A stretch of 64,000 nucleotides of DNA from Bacillota bacterium (GCA_023418475.1 JAEZZO010000072.1:1-64000), one strand, 5' to 3'; positions 19,279-27,151 are shown, counted from the stretch's first letter. Notes: generated from the letters alone by a model not told the origin. A program made the numbers and translations.

Positions 19279-19566
19279 ATGAATAAATATGAATTAGCCT
19301 TAGTTGTAAATGCAAAAATCGAGGATGAAACCAGATTAGCTACATTAGAAGCAACAAAAGAGCTTATCACCAGATTTGGTGGAGCAATAACTAATGTTGA
19401 TGATTGGGGAAAGAAAAGATTAGCCTATGAAATTCAGAAAATGAAAGAAGGCTATTACTATTTCATCCAATTCGACGCTGATTCTACAGTTCCAGGCGAA
19501 ATCGAACAGAGAATTCGTATTATGGAGAACGTAATCAGATATTTGTGCATCAGAAAAGATGCTTAA
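19279..19566 (+). CDS. rpsF: 30S ribosomal protein S6
   Basis: This 95-residue protein begins MNKYELALVVNAKIEDE and contains DDWGKKRLAYEI, both diagnostic of S6. It binds the platform of the 30S subunit as a dimer with S18. Length matches the family. AAGGAGGTG precedes the start. It heads the conserved rpsF-ssb-rpsR operon. Confidence 0.97.
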   Translation: MNKYELALVVNAKIEDETRLATLEATKELITRFGGAITNVDDWGKKRLAYEIQKMKEGYYYFIQFDADSTVPGEIEQRIRIMENVIRYLCIRKDA

Positions 19567-19716
19567 TGACTAATAAGTAGAAAAATGATCTTCTATTTTA
19601 TACTAATCCTCTATTCTGCCAGGTTACTGCGAATTTGAGCATCAGCGCAACATTTGCTGTTTGAAGACATGATTTTCAAACTATCTTAAGGCGAAATGAA
19701 AGGGAGGTATTAACTT

Positions 19717-20166
19717 ATGAATAAAGCTATATTAATTGGACGTTTAACCAGAGATCCCGAGGTAAGATATACACAGGGTGATAATTCTACAGCAGTTGCC
19801 AGATTTACCTTAGCAGTCGACCGCAGATTTAAAAGAGCGGGAGAAACGCAGGAAGCAGATTTTATTGGCTGTGTTGCTTTTGGCAAGCAGGCTGAATTTG
19901 TGGAGAAGTATTTTAAGCAGGGTATGAAGATGGTATTATCAGGTAGAATTCAGACCGGCAGCTATACCAATAAGGATGGAATTAAGGTTTATACGACCGA
20001 TATCGTAGCAGATGAAATTGAATTTGCTGAAAGCAAGGGAGCAAGTGCAGACTCCGGATCCCAGAGTGGATTTAAAAGAGAGTTTCGTCCTGAACCTAGT
20101 TCAGCAATGGGGGATGGATTTATGAACATCCCGGACGGTATTGACGAAGAATTACCATTTAATTAG
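19717..20166 (+). CDS. ssb: Single-stranded DNA-binding protein
   Basis: The 149-residue product has an N-terminal OB fold (about 1-105, MNKAILIGRLTRDPEVRYT start) and a flexible tail ending in the acidic tip DEELPF. This tip recruits replication and repair partners; the usual final sequence DDDIPF is varied and two residues follow (PFN). It lies between rpsF and rpsR as in most Firmicutes. Confidence 0.96.
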   Translation: MNKAILIGRLTRDPEVRYTQGDNSTAVARFTLAVDRRFKRAGETQEADFIGCVAFGKQAEFVEKYFKQGMKMVLSGRIQTGSYTNKDGIKVYTTDIVADEIEFAESKGASADSGSQSGFKREFRPEPSSAMGDGFMNIPDGIDEELPFN

Positions 20167-20262
20167 AACTGTTTTTGTTAAATATACAAGTTAAATTCCT
20201 TTGAATGCTTTATTACTCAATGGAATTACTTGCAGAATAAAATCGGATAAGGAGGTCTTAAC

Positions 20263-20535
20263 ATGCCATTTAAGAGAAATGAAGATAAGGGCGATTCTCC
20301 GATGAAGAGAAAAACCTTCGGACGCAGAAGAAAAAAGGTTTGCGTATTTTGCGCTGATAAGAATCATACAGGAATCGACTATAAAGATATCAATAAATTA
20401 AAGAGATATGTTTCTGAGAGAGGTAAGATCCTTCCCAGAAGAATTACAGGTAACTGTGCAAAGCATCAGAGAGCTTTAACGGTAGCTGTTAAGCGTGCAA
20501 GACATATCGCATTAATGCCTTACACAATGGATTAA
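20263..20535 (+). CDS. rpsR: 30S ribosomal protein S18 (target of element integration)
   Basis: This 90-residue S18 has the cysteine-containing segment VCVFCADK and the conserved [20 protein letters not shown] core. Its last ten codons (from 20503) are duplicated exactly at 37118-37149, showing that a mobile element inserted at the 3' end of the gene. The protein is unchanged, but the stop is now TAA instead of the TAG that follows the right-hand copy, and the original long terminator has been displaced to 37166. Confidence 0.97.
   Translation: MPFKRNEDKGDSPMKRKTFGRRRKKVCVFCADKNHTGIDYKDINKLKRYVSERGKILPRRITGNCAKHQRALTVAVKRARHIALMPYTMD
20503..20534 (+). repeat. attL, left 32-bp attachment repeat
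   Basis: This is the left copy of the direct repeat, starting CATATCGCATTAATG and ending ATGGATTA. It overlaps the last codons of rpsR and is identical at all 32 positions to 37118-37149. The flanking bases differ on both sides (A/C before, A/G after), which fixes the limits. Confidence 0.93.
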
Positions 20536-20575
20536 GCCCTTGTTTTACTAGGGTTCCAGCAATGGAAAATTCATT

Positions 20576-20597
20576 TTGATACAAAATTGATACAAAA
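20576..20597 (+). repeat. Tandem arm-type integrase sites near attL
   Basis: TTGATACAAAA occurs twice back to back, about 40 bases inside the left end. The same 11-mer occurs at 36982-36992, with a near copy at 36995-37003, inside the right end. Direct repeats at both ends of an element are the usual arm-binding sites of tyrosine integrases with an AP2-like N-terminal domain. Confidence 0.65.
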
Positions 20598-20607
20598 TCA
20601 TATAATT

Positions 20608-20637
20608 AGCCCTTGCTTTGATAGTAGGGGCTTTTTT
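20608..20637 (+). terminator. Element-encoded terminator just inside attL
   Basis: AGCCCTTGC pairs fully (with G-U pairs) with GTAGGGGCT around the loop TTTGATA, followed by six Ts. It replaces the rpsR terminator displaced by integration and blocks ribosomal-operon read-through into the element. Confidence 0.85.
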
Positions 20638-20653
20638 GTATTACAAAATTAGA

Positions 20654-20683
20654 TTGTAAAATATAAACATATGGTGCTACAAT
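20654..20683 (+). promoter_or_regulatory. Promoter of the first element gene
   Basis: TTGTAA (20654-20659) and TACAAT (20678-20683) are separated by 18 bases, about 40 bases before the ATG at 20723. Confidence 0.5.
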
Positions 20684-20722
20684 ATGTAATTATACAAACT
20701 ATATGTTATGAGGAGAAAGGGT

Positions 20723-20950
20723 ATGAAAAACGGAAGATTATCAGTTGAAGAAGCAGCAACGTTGCTGAATGCATCTCCACAGTTTATAAGGACCGGATTA
20801 CAGCAAAATGCATTCCCCTGGGGATATGAGGTTAAAACAAGTTCACAGTATACATATTTAATTATGCAAAAGAAATTCGAGGAGTGTACCGGTATAAAGG
20901 TTTCAGAGGAAAATCTGAATCAATTTGACACAAAAGAGAAGAAGAACTAA
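20723..20950 (+). CDS. Small helix-turn-helix-like protein, possible excisionase
   Basis: The 75-residue protein reads MKNGRLSVEEAATLLNAS then PQFIRTGLQ, a pattern of small phage DNA-binding proteins that use a helix-turn-helix to read DNA. The start is ATG 20723 after GGAGAAAGGG; an in-frame ATG at 20708 lacks a ribosome binding site. The same N-terminal domain is found, broken by a frameshift, in the gene at 32389-33024 near the other end of the element. Its position beside attL allows a role as recombination directionality factor, but that is inference. Confidence 0.6.
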   Translation: MKNGRLSVEEAATLLNASPQFIRTGLQQNAFPWGYEVKTSSQYTYLIMQKKFEECTGIKVSEENLNQFDTKEKKN

Positions 20951-21100
20951 CAGAATGTATTGCAGATTATCAGTGTTATACAATGCAATATAATCGGTGA
21001 TTTATAATTGTTCATAAGGTAATAGCTATTGTACATTTATCACACTTATACATGGATGTTAGAAAAAATGTGAAATATCAAAAATAATTATCATTTTTTG

Positions 21101-21128
21101 TTGCATATAAACCACCTTATAGTATAAT
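21101..21128 (+). promoter_or_regulatory. Promoter of the Panacea operon
   Basis: TTGCAT (21101-21106) and TATAAT (21123-21128) are separated by 16 bases. It lies about 90 bases before the Panacea-domain gene. Confidence 0.45.
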
Positions 21129-21218
21129 AATATATACAGAACATATGTTGGGTTGACAATACAACTATGTCTTAAGTTTTATCGTAGTAGTTTTTTATGT
21201 AGTATGGGGGGTAATATT

Positions 21219-21662
21219 ATGGCAAAAATATTTGATGTTGCAAACTGGTTTTTGTCTAAAGAATCAATGTCACATAAAAAGCTTCAAAAATTGGCATATT
21301 ATGTGGAGGCTTGGGGTTGGGCATTGTATGAAAGAGATGTTATTGAAGATACGAACTTTGAAGCATGGGTTCATGGTCCCGTCTCGAAAATATTGTATGA
21401 TAGGTATAGATATTCTGGATGGAACGATATTGAGTCAGTCGCAGATAACAGTAATAAGTTTAATGCTGAGGAACTTGAATTGTTGGAATCGGTATGGCTG
21501 ACTTATGGCAAACTATCTGCTAATGAGCTGGAAGCTTTAACGCATTCTGAAATTCCTTGGAGAGCAGCAAGAGAAGGCTGTGCGGATTGCGAAGCATGTT
21601 CCAATGAAATAAGTCCAGAATTAATGAAAACTTACTACAGAAGTATATATACAGGGGAATGA
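21219..21662 (+). CDS. Panacea-domain (DUF4065/SocA-like) protein, probable antitoxin
   Basis: The 147-residue product matches the Panacea domain: MAKIFDVANWFL, SHKKLQKLAYYVEAWG and FEAWVHGPV are characteristic. Panacea proteins act as antitoxins that neutralise many unrelated toxins, and are also carried by prophages. The gene is followed after six bases by a 126-residue protein, the usual two-gene PanAT layout. The start at 21219 is set by a G-rich Shine-Dalgarno (GGGGGG) eight bases upstream. Residues 95-147 hold the conserved helical tail with TYGKLSANELEALTHSE. Confidence 0.82.
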   Translation: MAKIFDVANWFLSKESMSHKKLQKLAYYVEAWGWALYERDVIEDTNFEAWVHGPVSKILYDRYRYSGWNDIESVADNSNKFNAEELELLESVWLTYGKLSANELEALTHSEIPWRAAREGCADCEACSNEISPELMKTYYRSIYTGE

Positions 21663-21668
21663 TGTTAT

Positions 21669-22049
21669 ATGCCAAGCAAATTAACTGATGTGGCGCCTAG
21701 TAATCAAAAGGGAACTATATTAAGTAAAAAAGATTCGAAATTTAAAGTGGCAATAGAAAGTCAATTGGACAATGGGTATTGTTTTAAAAATTTAAAGCCA
21801 GATGATTTGAAGCTATTTCATGATTTCATTGAGTATTCTGTTAACGAAAAATTGACGATAACACAAATGGATAAACTATATTTAAGAAAAGAAGGACCTA
21901 AAAGTTCTATAAGTGTAAATGGTGTTCCCTACGAATTATTGCATTACGGAAAAGATAGAACCTCATTTAGAGTCTTTGGGTACTATAACACAGAAGCTTA
22001 TTTCGTGTTAACCAAAATTGATCCGCATCATAAAGTACATAAAGTTTAA
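21669..22049 (+). CDS. Unknown 126-residue protein, probable toxin partner of Panacea
   Basis: I do not recognise a family with certainty. The C-terminal half (about 70-126: VNGVPYELLHYGKDRTSFRV..., then YFVLTKIDPHHKVHKV) has the alternating beta pattern and basic end seen in small RelE-like RNases. It starts six bases after the Panacea gene with AGGGGA as ribosome binding site. The pairing makes a toxin role likely, but there is no identified catalytic residue. Confidence 0.5.
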   Translation: MPSKLTDVAPSNQKGTILSKKDSKFKVAIESQLDNGYCFKNLKPDDLKLFHDFIEYSVNEKLTITQMDKLYLRKEGPKSSISVNGVPYELLHYGKDRTSFRVFGYYNTEAYFVLTKIDPHHKVHKV

Positions 22050-22073
22050 TTAATATTTAACTCGGGAGAGGAG

Positions 22074-22113
22074 CCAGGCAGCAGTCGTTATGATTGAGCC
22101 TGGCCTTTATTTA
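22074..22113. terminator. Bidirectional terminator between convergent genes
   Basis: GCCAGGC and GCCTGGC form a stem around an 18-base loop, followed on the plus strand by TTTATTTATT. It separates the probable toxin gene from the leftward repressor gene. Confidence 0.75.
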
Positions 22114-22821
22114 TTATTTCGTATTATGGTTCCTAAGTTCTATTGGAAGCGTTGCCTTTATAAGTTTTGCTTTTCTTTCAATATATTCTTTGTCAACAAT
22201 ATAATTGAGATCATCTTTTATACTAGAAACATATTCGTCGTTTTGCTTATTCATTTCATCTAAAGCAATTTCAATTTCCTTGATATTTTTTTCTGTTTCT
22301 CGTTTTTTTTCATCTGCGTATTTTTTATCTTCGTCGGTCATATGGCTAATTAAATCAGCAGTGAGAACATCATAGAGCATATCATTTAGTAATCTCGAAA
22401 GAAGAAATGATATATACCCTGCTCCACTCAACTTGTAGTCAGAGTAATTAATAATATAATTATTATATAATCTTGAAAACTCATGAAATCTATCGTGCTC
22501 CAATATTTCACTTATAGTAATGCCGGCTGTCGTGGTTTCTAATATACTGCAAGCCTCATCTGAAAGATTAAAGGCAAGGGATGCATCAATATATTTCTGT
22601 TCCATGTTATCTGACCATCCAAGTAAAAACTCATAAGGAACTTCAAAAAAACCTCTTACTTTATCTAATATCTCTATATCAGGCGTTCTACTAAAGTTTT
22701 CATAATAACTTACTGCTCCTCTAGAAATGCCTAATTTATCTCCTAGATCGGATTGATTTAATCCTATTGTTTCCCTAAGAAATTTCAATCTTTTCCCAAA
22801 ACATTCTGTTACAAAACCCAT
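22114..22821 (-). CDS. Phage-type XRE repressor of the element
   Basis: The 235-residue product has an N-terminal Cro/CI helix-turn-helix (residues about 9-62, GLNQSDLGDKLGISRGAVSY) and a long helical, strongly charged C-terminal region (about 150-215, many Lys/Glu) with no peptidase motif. It therefore lacks the LexA-like self-cleavage domain, as Stl-type satellite repressors do. It is divergent from the rightward early genes, with dyad operators between them. The derepressing signal is unknown; by analogy it could be a helper-phage protein. Confidence 0.82.
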   Translation of the reverse strand: MGFVTECFGKRLKFLRETIGLNQSDLGDKLGISRGAVSYYENFSRTPDIEILDKVRGFFEVPYEFLLGWSDNMEQKYIDASLAFNLSDEACSILETTTAGITISEILEHDRFHEFSRLYNNYIINYSDYKLSGAGYISFLLSRLLNDMLYDVLTADLISHMTDEDKKYADEKKRETEKNIKEIEIALDEMNKQNDEYVSSIKDDLNYIVDKEYIERKAKLIKATLPIELRNHNTK

Positions 22822-22888
22822 TAGAAACCCTCACTTTCAATATAAATGACTAAATATGTTGAAACTAGATTTTCACTGCACAATATCG

Positions 22889-22955
22889 TTGACTGCATAT
22901 ATTTGTTGTTGTATAATTTTATTGTAACAAATATTATGCAATTATACAATAACAA
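22889..22955 (+). promoter_or_regulatory. Rightward early promoter with dyad operators
   Basis: TTGACT (22889-22894) and TATAAT (22912-22917) are separated by 17 bases. TTGTTGTTGTATAA (22903-22916), covering the -10, and TTATACAATAACAA (22942-22955) form a 13 of 14 inverted repeat. This is a textbook repressor-controlled promoter driving the genes from 22980 on. Confidence 0.7.
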
Positions 22956-22979
22956 TTTATATAGTTAGGAGATGAATTT

Positions 22980-23186
22980 ATGAAAAATCAAAAAATAAGG
23001 GAATTGGCAAAATCTAATGGAATAAAACTATGGCAAATAGCTGATAAACTACAAATCAATGATGGAAATTTCTCAAGGTTGTTAAGACATGATCTTTCGG
23101 ACGAAAAATCAGAGAAAATAATTAATATAATAAACGAATTATCAAATCAAAAGCGAGGTGAAACACATGAGAGCTTTGCAAACTGA
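22980..23186 (+). CDS. Small helix-turn-helix protein (Cro-like position)
   Basis: The 68-residue protein is the first product of the rightward operon. Residues 4-45 (KIRELAKSNGIKLWQIADKL then NDGNFSRLLR) read as a helix-turn-helix of the XRE/phage-regulator type. TAGGAG lies eight bases before the ATG. Its position opposite the repressor is that of a Cro-like protein, though its action is not shown. It overlaps the next gene by 20 bases. Confidence 0.65.
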   Translation: MKNQKIRELAKSNGIKLWQIADKLQINDGNFSRLLRHDLSDEKSEKIINIINELSNQKRGETHESFAN

Positions 23187-23370
23187 TAAAGTAGACATGA
23201 ACCAGATTATTGCGCTTACTATAGATCAAGCAAAGACTAGGTATAATATTGGTTCCAATTCACTTTATGAAGTGGCTGAAAAAGCAGAGGCAGTAATTCG
23301 CATTGGGTCTAAAAAGAAGCTCTATTCCAGACAGAAGCTTGATCGGTATTTTGAAAAGCTGACAGAATAG
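23167..23370 (+). CDS. DUF6462-like small DNA-binding protein
   Basis: The 67-residue protein has the pattern LTIDQAKTRYNIGSNSLYEV and ends IGSKKLYSRQKLDRYFEKL-like, characteristic of the small excisionase-like helix-turn-helix proteins (DUF6462) common in Clostridia mobile elements. The start is ATG 23167 because GAGGTG at 23155-23160 is the ribosome binding site; an in-frame GTG at 23158 lies within it. A role in excision or early control is possible. Confidence 0.6.
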   Translation: MRALQTDKVDMNQIIALTIDQAKTRYNIGSNSLYEVAEKAEAVIRIGSKKKLYSRQKLDRYFEKLTE

Positions 23371-23381
23371 GAGGTAAAGAG

Positions 23382-23636
23382 ATGAGACAATCACAATATG
23401 CTAAGCGTTTCTTTTGTGAAAAAATACCATTAGGAAATTTTGATGCTGCTAAAACATTTATAGTTGATCAGTTCGGATTTGATAAGGCATTTGTTATTAT
23501 CCTTAGGAGCAAAGATGGTCACGTATGCTATCCTCTATTTCAGGATAAAGGAAATAATTACATAGTCTTCGCTGTAAAAAATAATATGTATGAGTGTATC
23601 AATGGAGAACTTCAGCTTATAAGTAAAGAGGGGTGA
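23382..23636 (+). CDS. Hypothetical 84-residue protein of the early operon
   Basis: I recognise no family. The protein is soluble, mixed alpha/beta and has no membrane segment or obvious motif. AGGAGGTAAAGAG gives it a strong ribosome binding site, and it lies 11 bases after the preceding stop and 4 bases before the replication gene. It is therefore very likely a real, co-expressed gene, perhaps a small replication accessory. Confidence 0.6.
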   Translation: MRQSQYAKRFFCEKIPLGNFDAAKTFIVDQFGFDKAFVIILRSKDGHVCYPLFQDKGNNYIVFAVKNNMYECINGELQLISKEG

Positions 23637-23640
23637 AACA

Positions 23641-24381
23641 ATGGCGAAGGCATTGATACCCGAAGGATATATTTTAGTGTCAAGAAAACTTGTACATAAC
23701 ATCATTTTCAGTAAGCCCCATTTGTATATCAAAGTATGGATATATCTTTTATCCAAAGCACAGCATAAGGATTATAAAGGCTTGAAAAGAGGACAGTTAT
23801 GGACTAGTATTCCGGAAATACAAGCAGCGTGTTCCTATTATGTAGGATTTAGAAAAGAAGTCCCAACTAAGAAGCAAATATTCGATATTTTAGAGTGGTT
23901 ACGAAGTTCGTATGAAGCGGATACCACGGGAACAATGATAACAACAATGAAGGGAACGCAAGGAATACTCGTAACCATCGAGAATTACGCATTTTATCAA
24001 GACAAAAAGAATTATGAACGTAACGATGATAGTAACGATGAAGAACCAATGAAGGAAATGAGAGGGGAACAATATAAACAAGAATGTAAAAGAATGAATA
24101 TATCTATTGATCATTTTGATGCATTCTGGAGAGCTTATCCGAAGAAAAAGGCTAAGGCTGCAGCGGAAAAAGCTTTTATGAAATTAAAAGTTGATGAATC
24201 TCTTTTAAACATCATGGTATCAGCTATAGAATTACAAAAGCAAAGTAAGCAGTGGCAGGACATGCAGTTCATTCCTAACTCGGCTACATGGCTTAATCAG
24301 CGTAGGTGGGAAGATGAAGAAATTAAAGAACAGCAAGGTGTCGAATTACAAAGAACTGCTGCTGGTTCGTATAAGTTTTAG
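23641..24381 (+). CDS. Phage replisome organiser-like protein
   Basis: The 246-residue product has an N-terminal winged-helix region typical of phage replication initiators (about 1-110: LYIKVWIYLLSKAQHKDYKG, then LKRGQLWTSIPEI). The C-terminal segment HFDAFWRAYPKKKAKAAAEKAF...ATWLNQRRW is the conserved C-terminal module of such proteins. They bind the phage origin and load the helicase, which is encoded two genes downstream. The origin may be inside this gene, as in many phages, but no iterons were recognised. Confidence 0.78.
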   Translation: MAKALIPEGYILVSRKLVHNIIFSKPHLYIKVWIYLLSKAQHKDYKGLKRGQLWTSIPEIQAACSYYVGFRKEVPTKKQIFDILEWLRSSYEADTTGTMITTMKGTQGILVTIENYAFYQDKKNYERNDDSNDEEPMKEMRGEQYKQECKRMNISIDHFDAFWRAYPKKKAKAAAEKAFMKLKVDESLLNIMVSAIELQKQSKQWQDMQFIPNSATWLNQRRWEDEEIKEQQGVELQRTAAGSYKF

Positions 24382-24392
24382 GATGGTGAGAT

Positions 24393-24773
24393 ATGCCGGA
24401 TAAACAATCTTTTTTTCAAAGCATAGATAAAGATACTATTTTTGATGAAAATATCTTTAAGAAGATATATGGCTACAGCGTAAGCGATAATCAATTTCTG
24501 GGTATGGTAGCAAATAAGCTTTCAAGTATCGGTAAAAAAGAAGTGATAAAAGCCTATAACGGATGGTTTGAGGCTTGGCAGGCTCAGTACAGGCAGGAAA
24601 TGAAGAAAGTTGCAGGGTGGTATATTAAAGAGTTTGATCGACAATTTGAGCTCTGGCAGAAAGAAGAACAGGAAAGGATGGTGAAAGAATGCAAGAAGAG
24701 GGAAATGGATCTGTTAATGAGGAAGAAGATTCTATTATTGACCAAGAAATCAATGCAATTGACCGGGAGCTAG
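24393..24773 (+). CDS. Hypothetical coiled-coil-rich protein in the replication module
   Basis: The 126-residue product is rich in Lys, Glu, Gln and aromatic residues (WFEAWQAQYRQEMKKVAGWY) and mostly helical. No family is recognised. It starts 11 bases after the replisome organiser and its last 85 bases overlap the helicase gene in another frame, an unusually long overlap. It could be a helicase-loading partner given its place, but this is speculation. Confidence 0.55.
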   Translation: MPDKQSFFQSIDKDTIFDENIFKKIYGYSVSDNQFLGMVANKLSSIGKKEVIKAYNGWFEAWQAQYRQEMKKVAGWYIKEFDRQFELWQKEEQERMVKECKKREMDLLMRKKILLLTKKSMQLTGS

Positions 24774-25828
24774 AAGCATTAAGGGGTAATAATCCTATTC
24801 AAAGGGAAGCACATCAGACAATGTCAAGCAAAGGCGTGAATATAAAGGAAGCCATCGGGATACAAGCGAATAAATCAAGCAAAAAGAATAATTCAATATT
24901 CCTAATCCCTTCCAGGATAAGGAGCCATAAGCGTGATTTAAGCAAGGTAATACGGAGTGGTGTGGATACTCTGGATAAATTAATTATTGGCTTTAATCCG
25001 GGCGAACTAAGCATATGGTCCGGCAGTAATGGTTCCGGTAAGTCGAGCATTCTTTCTCAGATAGCCATTGAAGGAGTTCATCAGAATTTTAATATAGCAT
25101 TATTCTCAGGCGAGTTAAGAGCTGACAGAGTATTGAATTGGCTACAGCTGCAGGCTGCTGGGAAGAAATATGCAGAGCCTACACAATATGATAATTACTA
25201 TACAGTATCGGATAATATCAAACGAAAGATAAATACTTGGATGGACCCTAGAATTTATATATACGATAATGACTTCGGAACAAATGTAATAAGCGTATTA
25301 AGGGCAATTAAGGAATGCATTGAGAAGCAACATATCAACATGGTAATTATTGATAATATGATGAGCTTGGATATGGCAACGGTAGGCGGCGAAAAGTATG
25401 AGAGACAGACAGCATTGGTATTGTCCTTATGTGAGCTGGCAAAGCAATGTAGTGTACATATCCATTTTGTAGCCCATCCACGTAAAAGCCTTGGCTTTCT
25501 TAGAAAGAGCGATATATCAGGTACCGCAGACCTTACAAATGCCGCAGATAACGTTTTTATCGTGCATAGGGTAAATACAGACTTTAAGCGAACAACAAAA
25601 GCGGATTTGGGGCTTAAGGAAGATAACCCGATATATGGGTACTCTAATGTGATTGAGATATGTAAGAACCGAGACTTAGGAGTGTCTGACGAATTTGTTG
25701 GGCTTTACTTTGAAAAAGAAAGTAAGAGGTTCTTAAATATCAAAAATGAAGATAAACGGTATGGATGGGAAGCTGATGATAACGGTTTTATGAAGGTAGA
25801 TAATGAGAGACTGCCTTTCGATGAATAG
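24689..25828 (+). CDS. DnaB/Twinkle-like replicative helicase (RecA fold)
   Basis: The 379-residue ATPase has a disordered N-terminus (1-75) and a RecA-like core with Walker A GSNGSGKSS (112-120, K118), Walker B MVIIDNMM (about 216-223), the histidine HFVAHPRKS, and the TADLTNAADNVF stretch of DnaB-type helicases. No primase zinc finger or TOPRIM domain is present, so it is helicase only, shorter than DnaB (about 450). It should unwind element DNA after loading by the protein at 23641. Confidence 0.85.
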   Translation: MQEEGNGSVNEEEDSIIDQEINAIDRELEALRGNNPIQREAHQTMSSKGVNIKEAIGIQANKSSKKNNSIFLIPSRIRSHKRDLSKVIRSGVDTLDKLIIGFNPGELSIWSGSNGSGKSSILSQIAIEGVHQNFNIALFSGELRADRVLNWLQLQAAGKKYAEPTQYDNYYTVSDNIKRKINTWMDPRIYIYDNDFGTNVISVLRAIKECIEKQHINMVIIDNMMSLDMATVGGEKYERQTALVLSLCELAKQCSVHIHFVAHPRKSLGFLRKSDISGTADLTNAADNVFIVHRVNTDFKRTTKADLGLKEDNPIYGYSNVIEICKNRDLGVSDEFVGLYFEKESKRFLNIKNEDKRYGWEADDNGFMKVDNERLPFDE

Positions 25829-25838
25829 GGAGATATGT

Positions 25839-26078
25839 ATGGTGGAAAACAAAGATTTGCAGATGGAATACAATCTCTTTGCTGATGTATGGAAGTTTTT
25901 CAAATCCAAATATGATATGCCGAATAATGAAGCTAAGTGGAAAGAAGTCATTGAGGCATCCCACCAGATTGAAGAAAAATATAATAACCAGCTATGCAAT
26001 GATCTTCTAACATCTGTAGTAATGGAACTGGAAAGAAAGCATGTTAAAAGTGAATTGTATGTAGTTACTCCGATATGA
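25839..26078 (+). CDS. Hypothetical 79-residue protein
   Basis: This is a soluble helical protein with no recognised family. The start at ATG 25839 is set by AGGGAG six bases upstream; a longer reading from 25803 would overlap the helicase gene without a ribosome binding site. Its stop overlaps the region before the J-domain gene, and tight spacing implies the same transcript. Confidence 0.55.
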   Translation: MVENKDLQMEYNLFADVWKFFKSKYDMPNNEAKWKEVIEASHQIEEKYNNQLCNDLLTSVVMELERKHVKSELYVVTPI

Positions 26079-26107
26079 TTAACAGTACCTACGTAGGAGA
26101 ATGGAAA

Positions 26108-26950
26108 ATGTATTGTGTTATCCAAGAAGTAGAACTTAAGAAGCCTGATAAGTATGGGCATCCAAAGGAATTGATATCAGGGTTCATGCAAATGTCTTTT
26201 CAAGGACAGGATTGCAGTTATTATTGGCATCATTATAGTGAAGATCGTTTTGTAAGGCCGGTAATGAAAGCGTATAAAATCAGCTTACATCAAAGCTATC
26301 GGGAAAATGGTAAGGTAAAAAAGAAACAGTATCCGCTTTGTACAGTGAGTTATTATAATATTGCAGATGGGTGGTTTTGTCTTAATGACATCGATAAAAT
26401 AATTACATCTATTGCCGGTAGATTGAGTATTAGTTCAGATGTTATTTATGATCTGATACAGGTTAAATTGGATCCGCTTATTGTAAGTATACAAAACGAA
26501 TATCGGCAGACAGAAGAATATAAAACCCATGAAGAGCATGAGAGAATTACTACCATATACGCAGCTAATAAAACAAAATTCAATAAGCAATATGGTTATG
26601 AAGTTAATAGCCATAAATATGATGAAATATACGATGTATTTGGAAATCTCATGAATAAAGATAAACTGGCGGAGGTTGAAGCTGATTTTATATACCGGCA
26701 GGAGTATGAGGAAAAAAGCCGTAGTTATCAGAAAGATTTTTATAGTAACTATAGTAAATTCTTTTCTGGTAGTGGCGGCGGTAGTTACTCGGAAAATATG
26801 CAAAGTAACCACAGTACAGAGGATAAGGAAACTTTAAAACAGTTCTATCGAGTACTGAGTAAGAGATATCACCCTGATGCAAACCCAGATACAGATACCT
26901 CAAAGCAGATGCAACTATTAAACCAATTAAAGCAGCAATGGGGCATATAG
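26108..26950 (+). CDS. J-domain protein of the element
   Basis: The 280-residue protein has an unrecognised N-terminal domain (about 1-190), a Ser/Gly linker (about 218-232) and a C-terminal J-domain (about 236-280) with the essential HPD triplet at H255-P256-D257 in RYHPDANP. J-domains activate DnaK ATPase; phages and satellites use host chaperones in replication-complex remodelling and capsid assembly. The start is ATG 26108 after AGGAGA; an in-frame ATG at 26075 lacks a ribosome binding site. The location straight after the helicase suggests a replication role. Confidence 0.72.
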   Translation: MYCVIQEVELKKPDKYGHPKELISGFMQMSFQGQDCSYYWHHYSEDRFVRPVMKAYKISLHQSYRENGKVKKKQYPLCTVSYYNIADGWFCLNDIDKIITSIAGRLSISSDVIYDLIQVKLDPLIVSIQNEYRQTEEYKTHEEHERITTIYAANKTKFNKQYGYEVNSHKYDEIYDVFGNLMNKDKLAEVEADFIYRQEYEEKSRSYQKDFYSNYSKFFSGSGGGSYSENMQSNHSTEDKETLKQFYRVLSKRYHPDANPDTDTSKQMQLLNQLKQQWGI

Positions 26951-26962
26951 AAGAAAGGAAGG

Positions 26963-27115
26963 ATGGATATATCAGTAAAATTAACGGTGTCATATTCAGA
27001 TGAAAAGGAATTGCAAAATATCATTACGCATTTGGCCCCAATTGCTCAACATATTAAGCGGCGGAAGAATGCAAAAGGACAATATAAAATAGCTGATATT
27101 ACTGTAAAGGAATAG
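26963..27115 (+). CDS. Hypothetical 50-residue protein
   Basis: This small reading frame starts MDISVKLTVSYSDEKELQN and ends KYKIADITVKE-like, with AAAGGAAGG seven bases upstream. It lies 12 bases after the J-domain gene, in phase with the operon. No family is recognised. The spacing and strong ribosome binding site support a real gene. Confidence 0.55.
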   Translation: MDISVKLTVSYSDEKELQNIITHLAPIAQHIKRRKNAKGQYKIADITVKE

Positions 27116-27116
27116 A

Positions 27117-27145
27117 TTGTAATATTGTGCTAAATATGCTATAAT
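27117..27145 (+). promoter_or_regulatory. Strong sigma-A promoter of a candidate small RNA
   Basis: TTGTAA (27117-27122) and TATAAT (27140-27145) are separated by exactly 17 bases. It begins two bases after the stop of the 50-residue gene, and the next downstream frame with a good ribosome binding site is beyond a terminator. Confidence 0.65.
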
Positions 27146-27151
27146 GAATAC

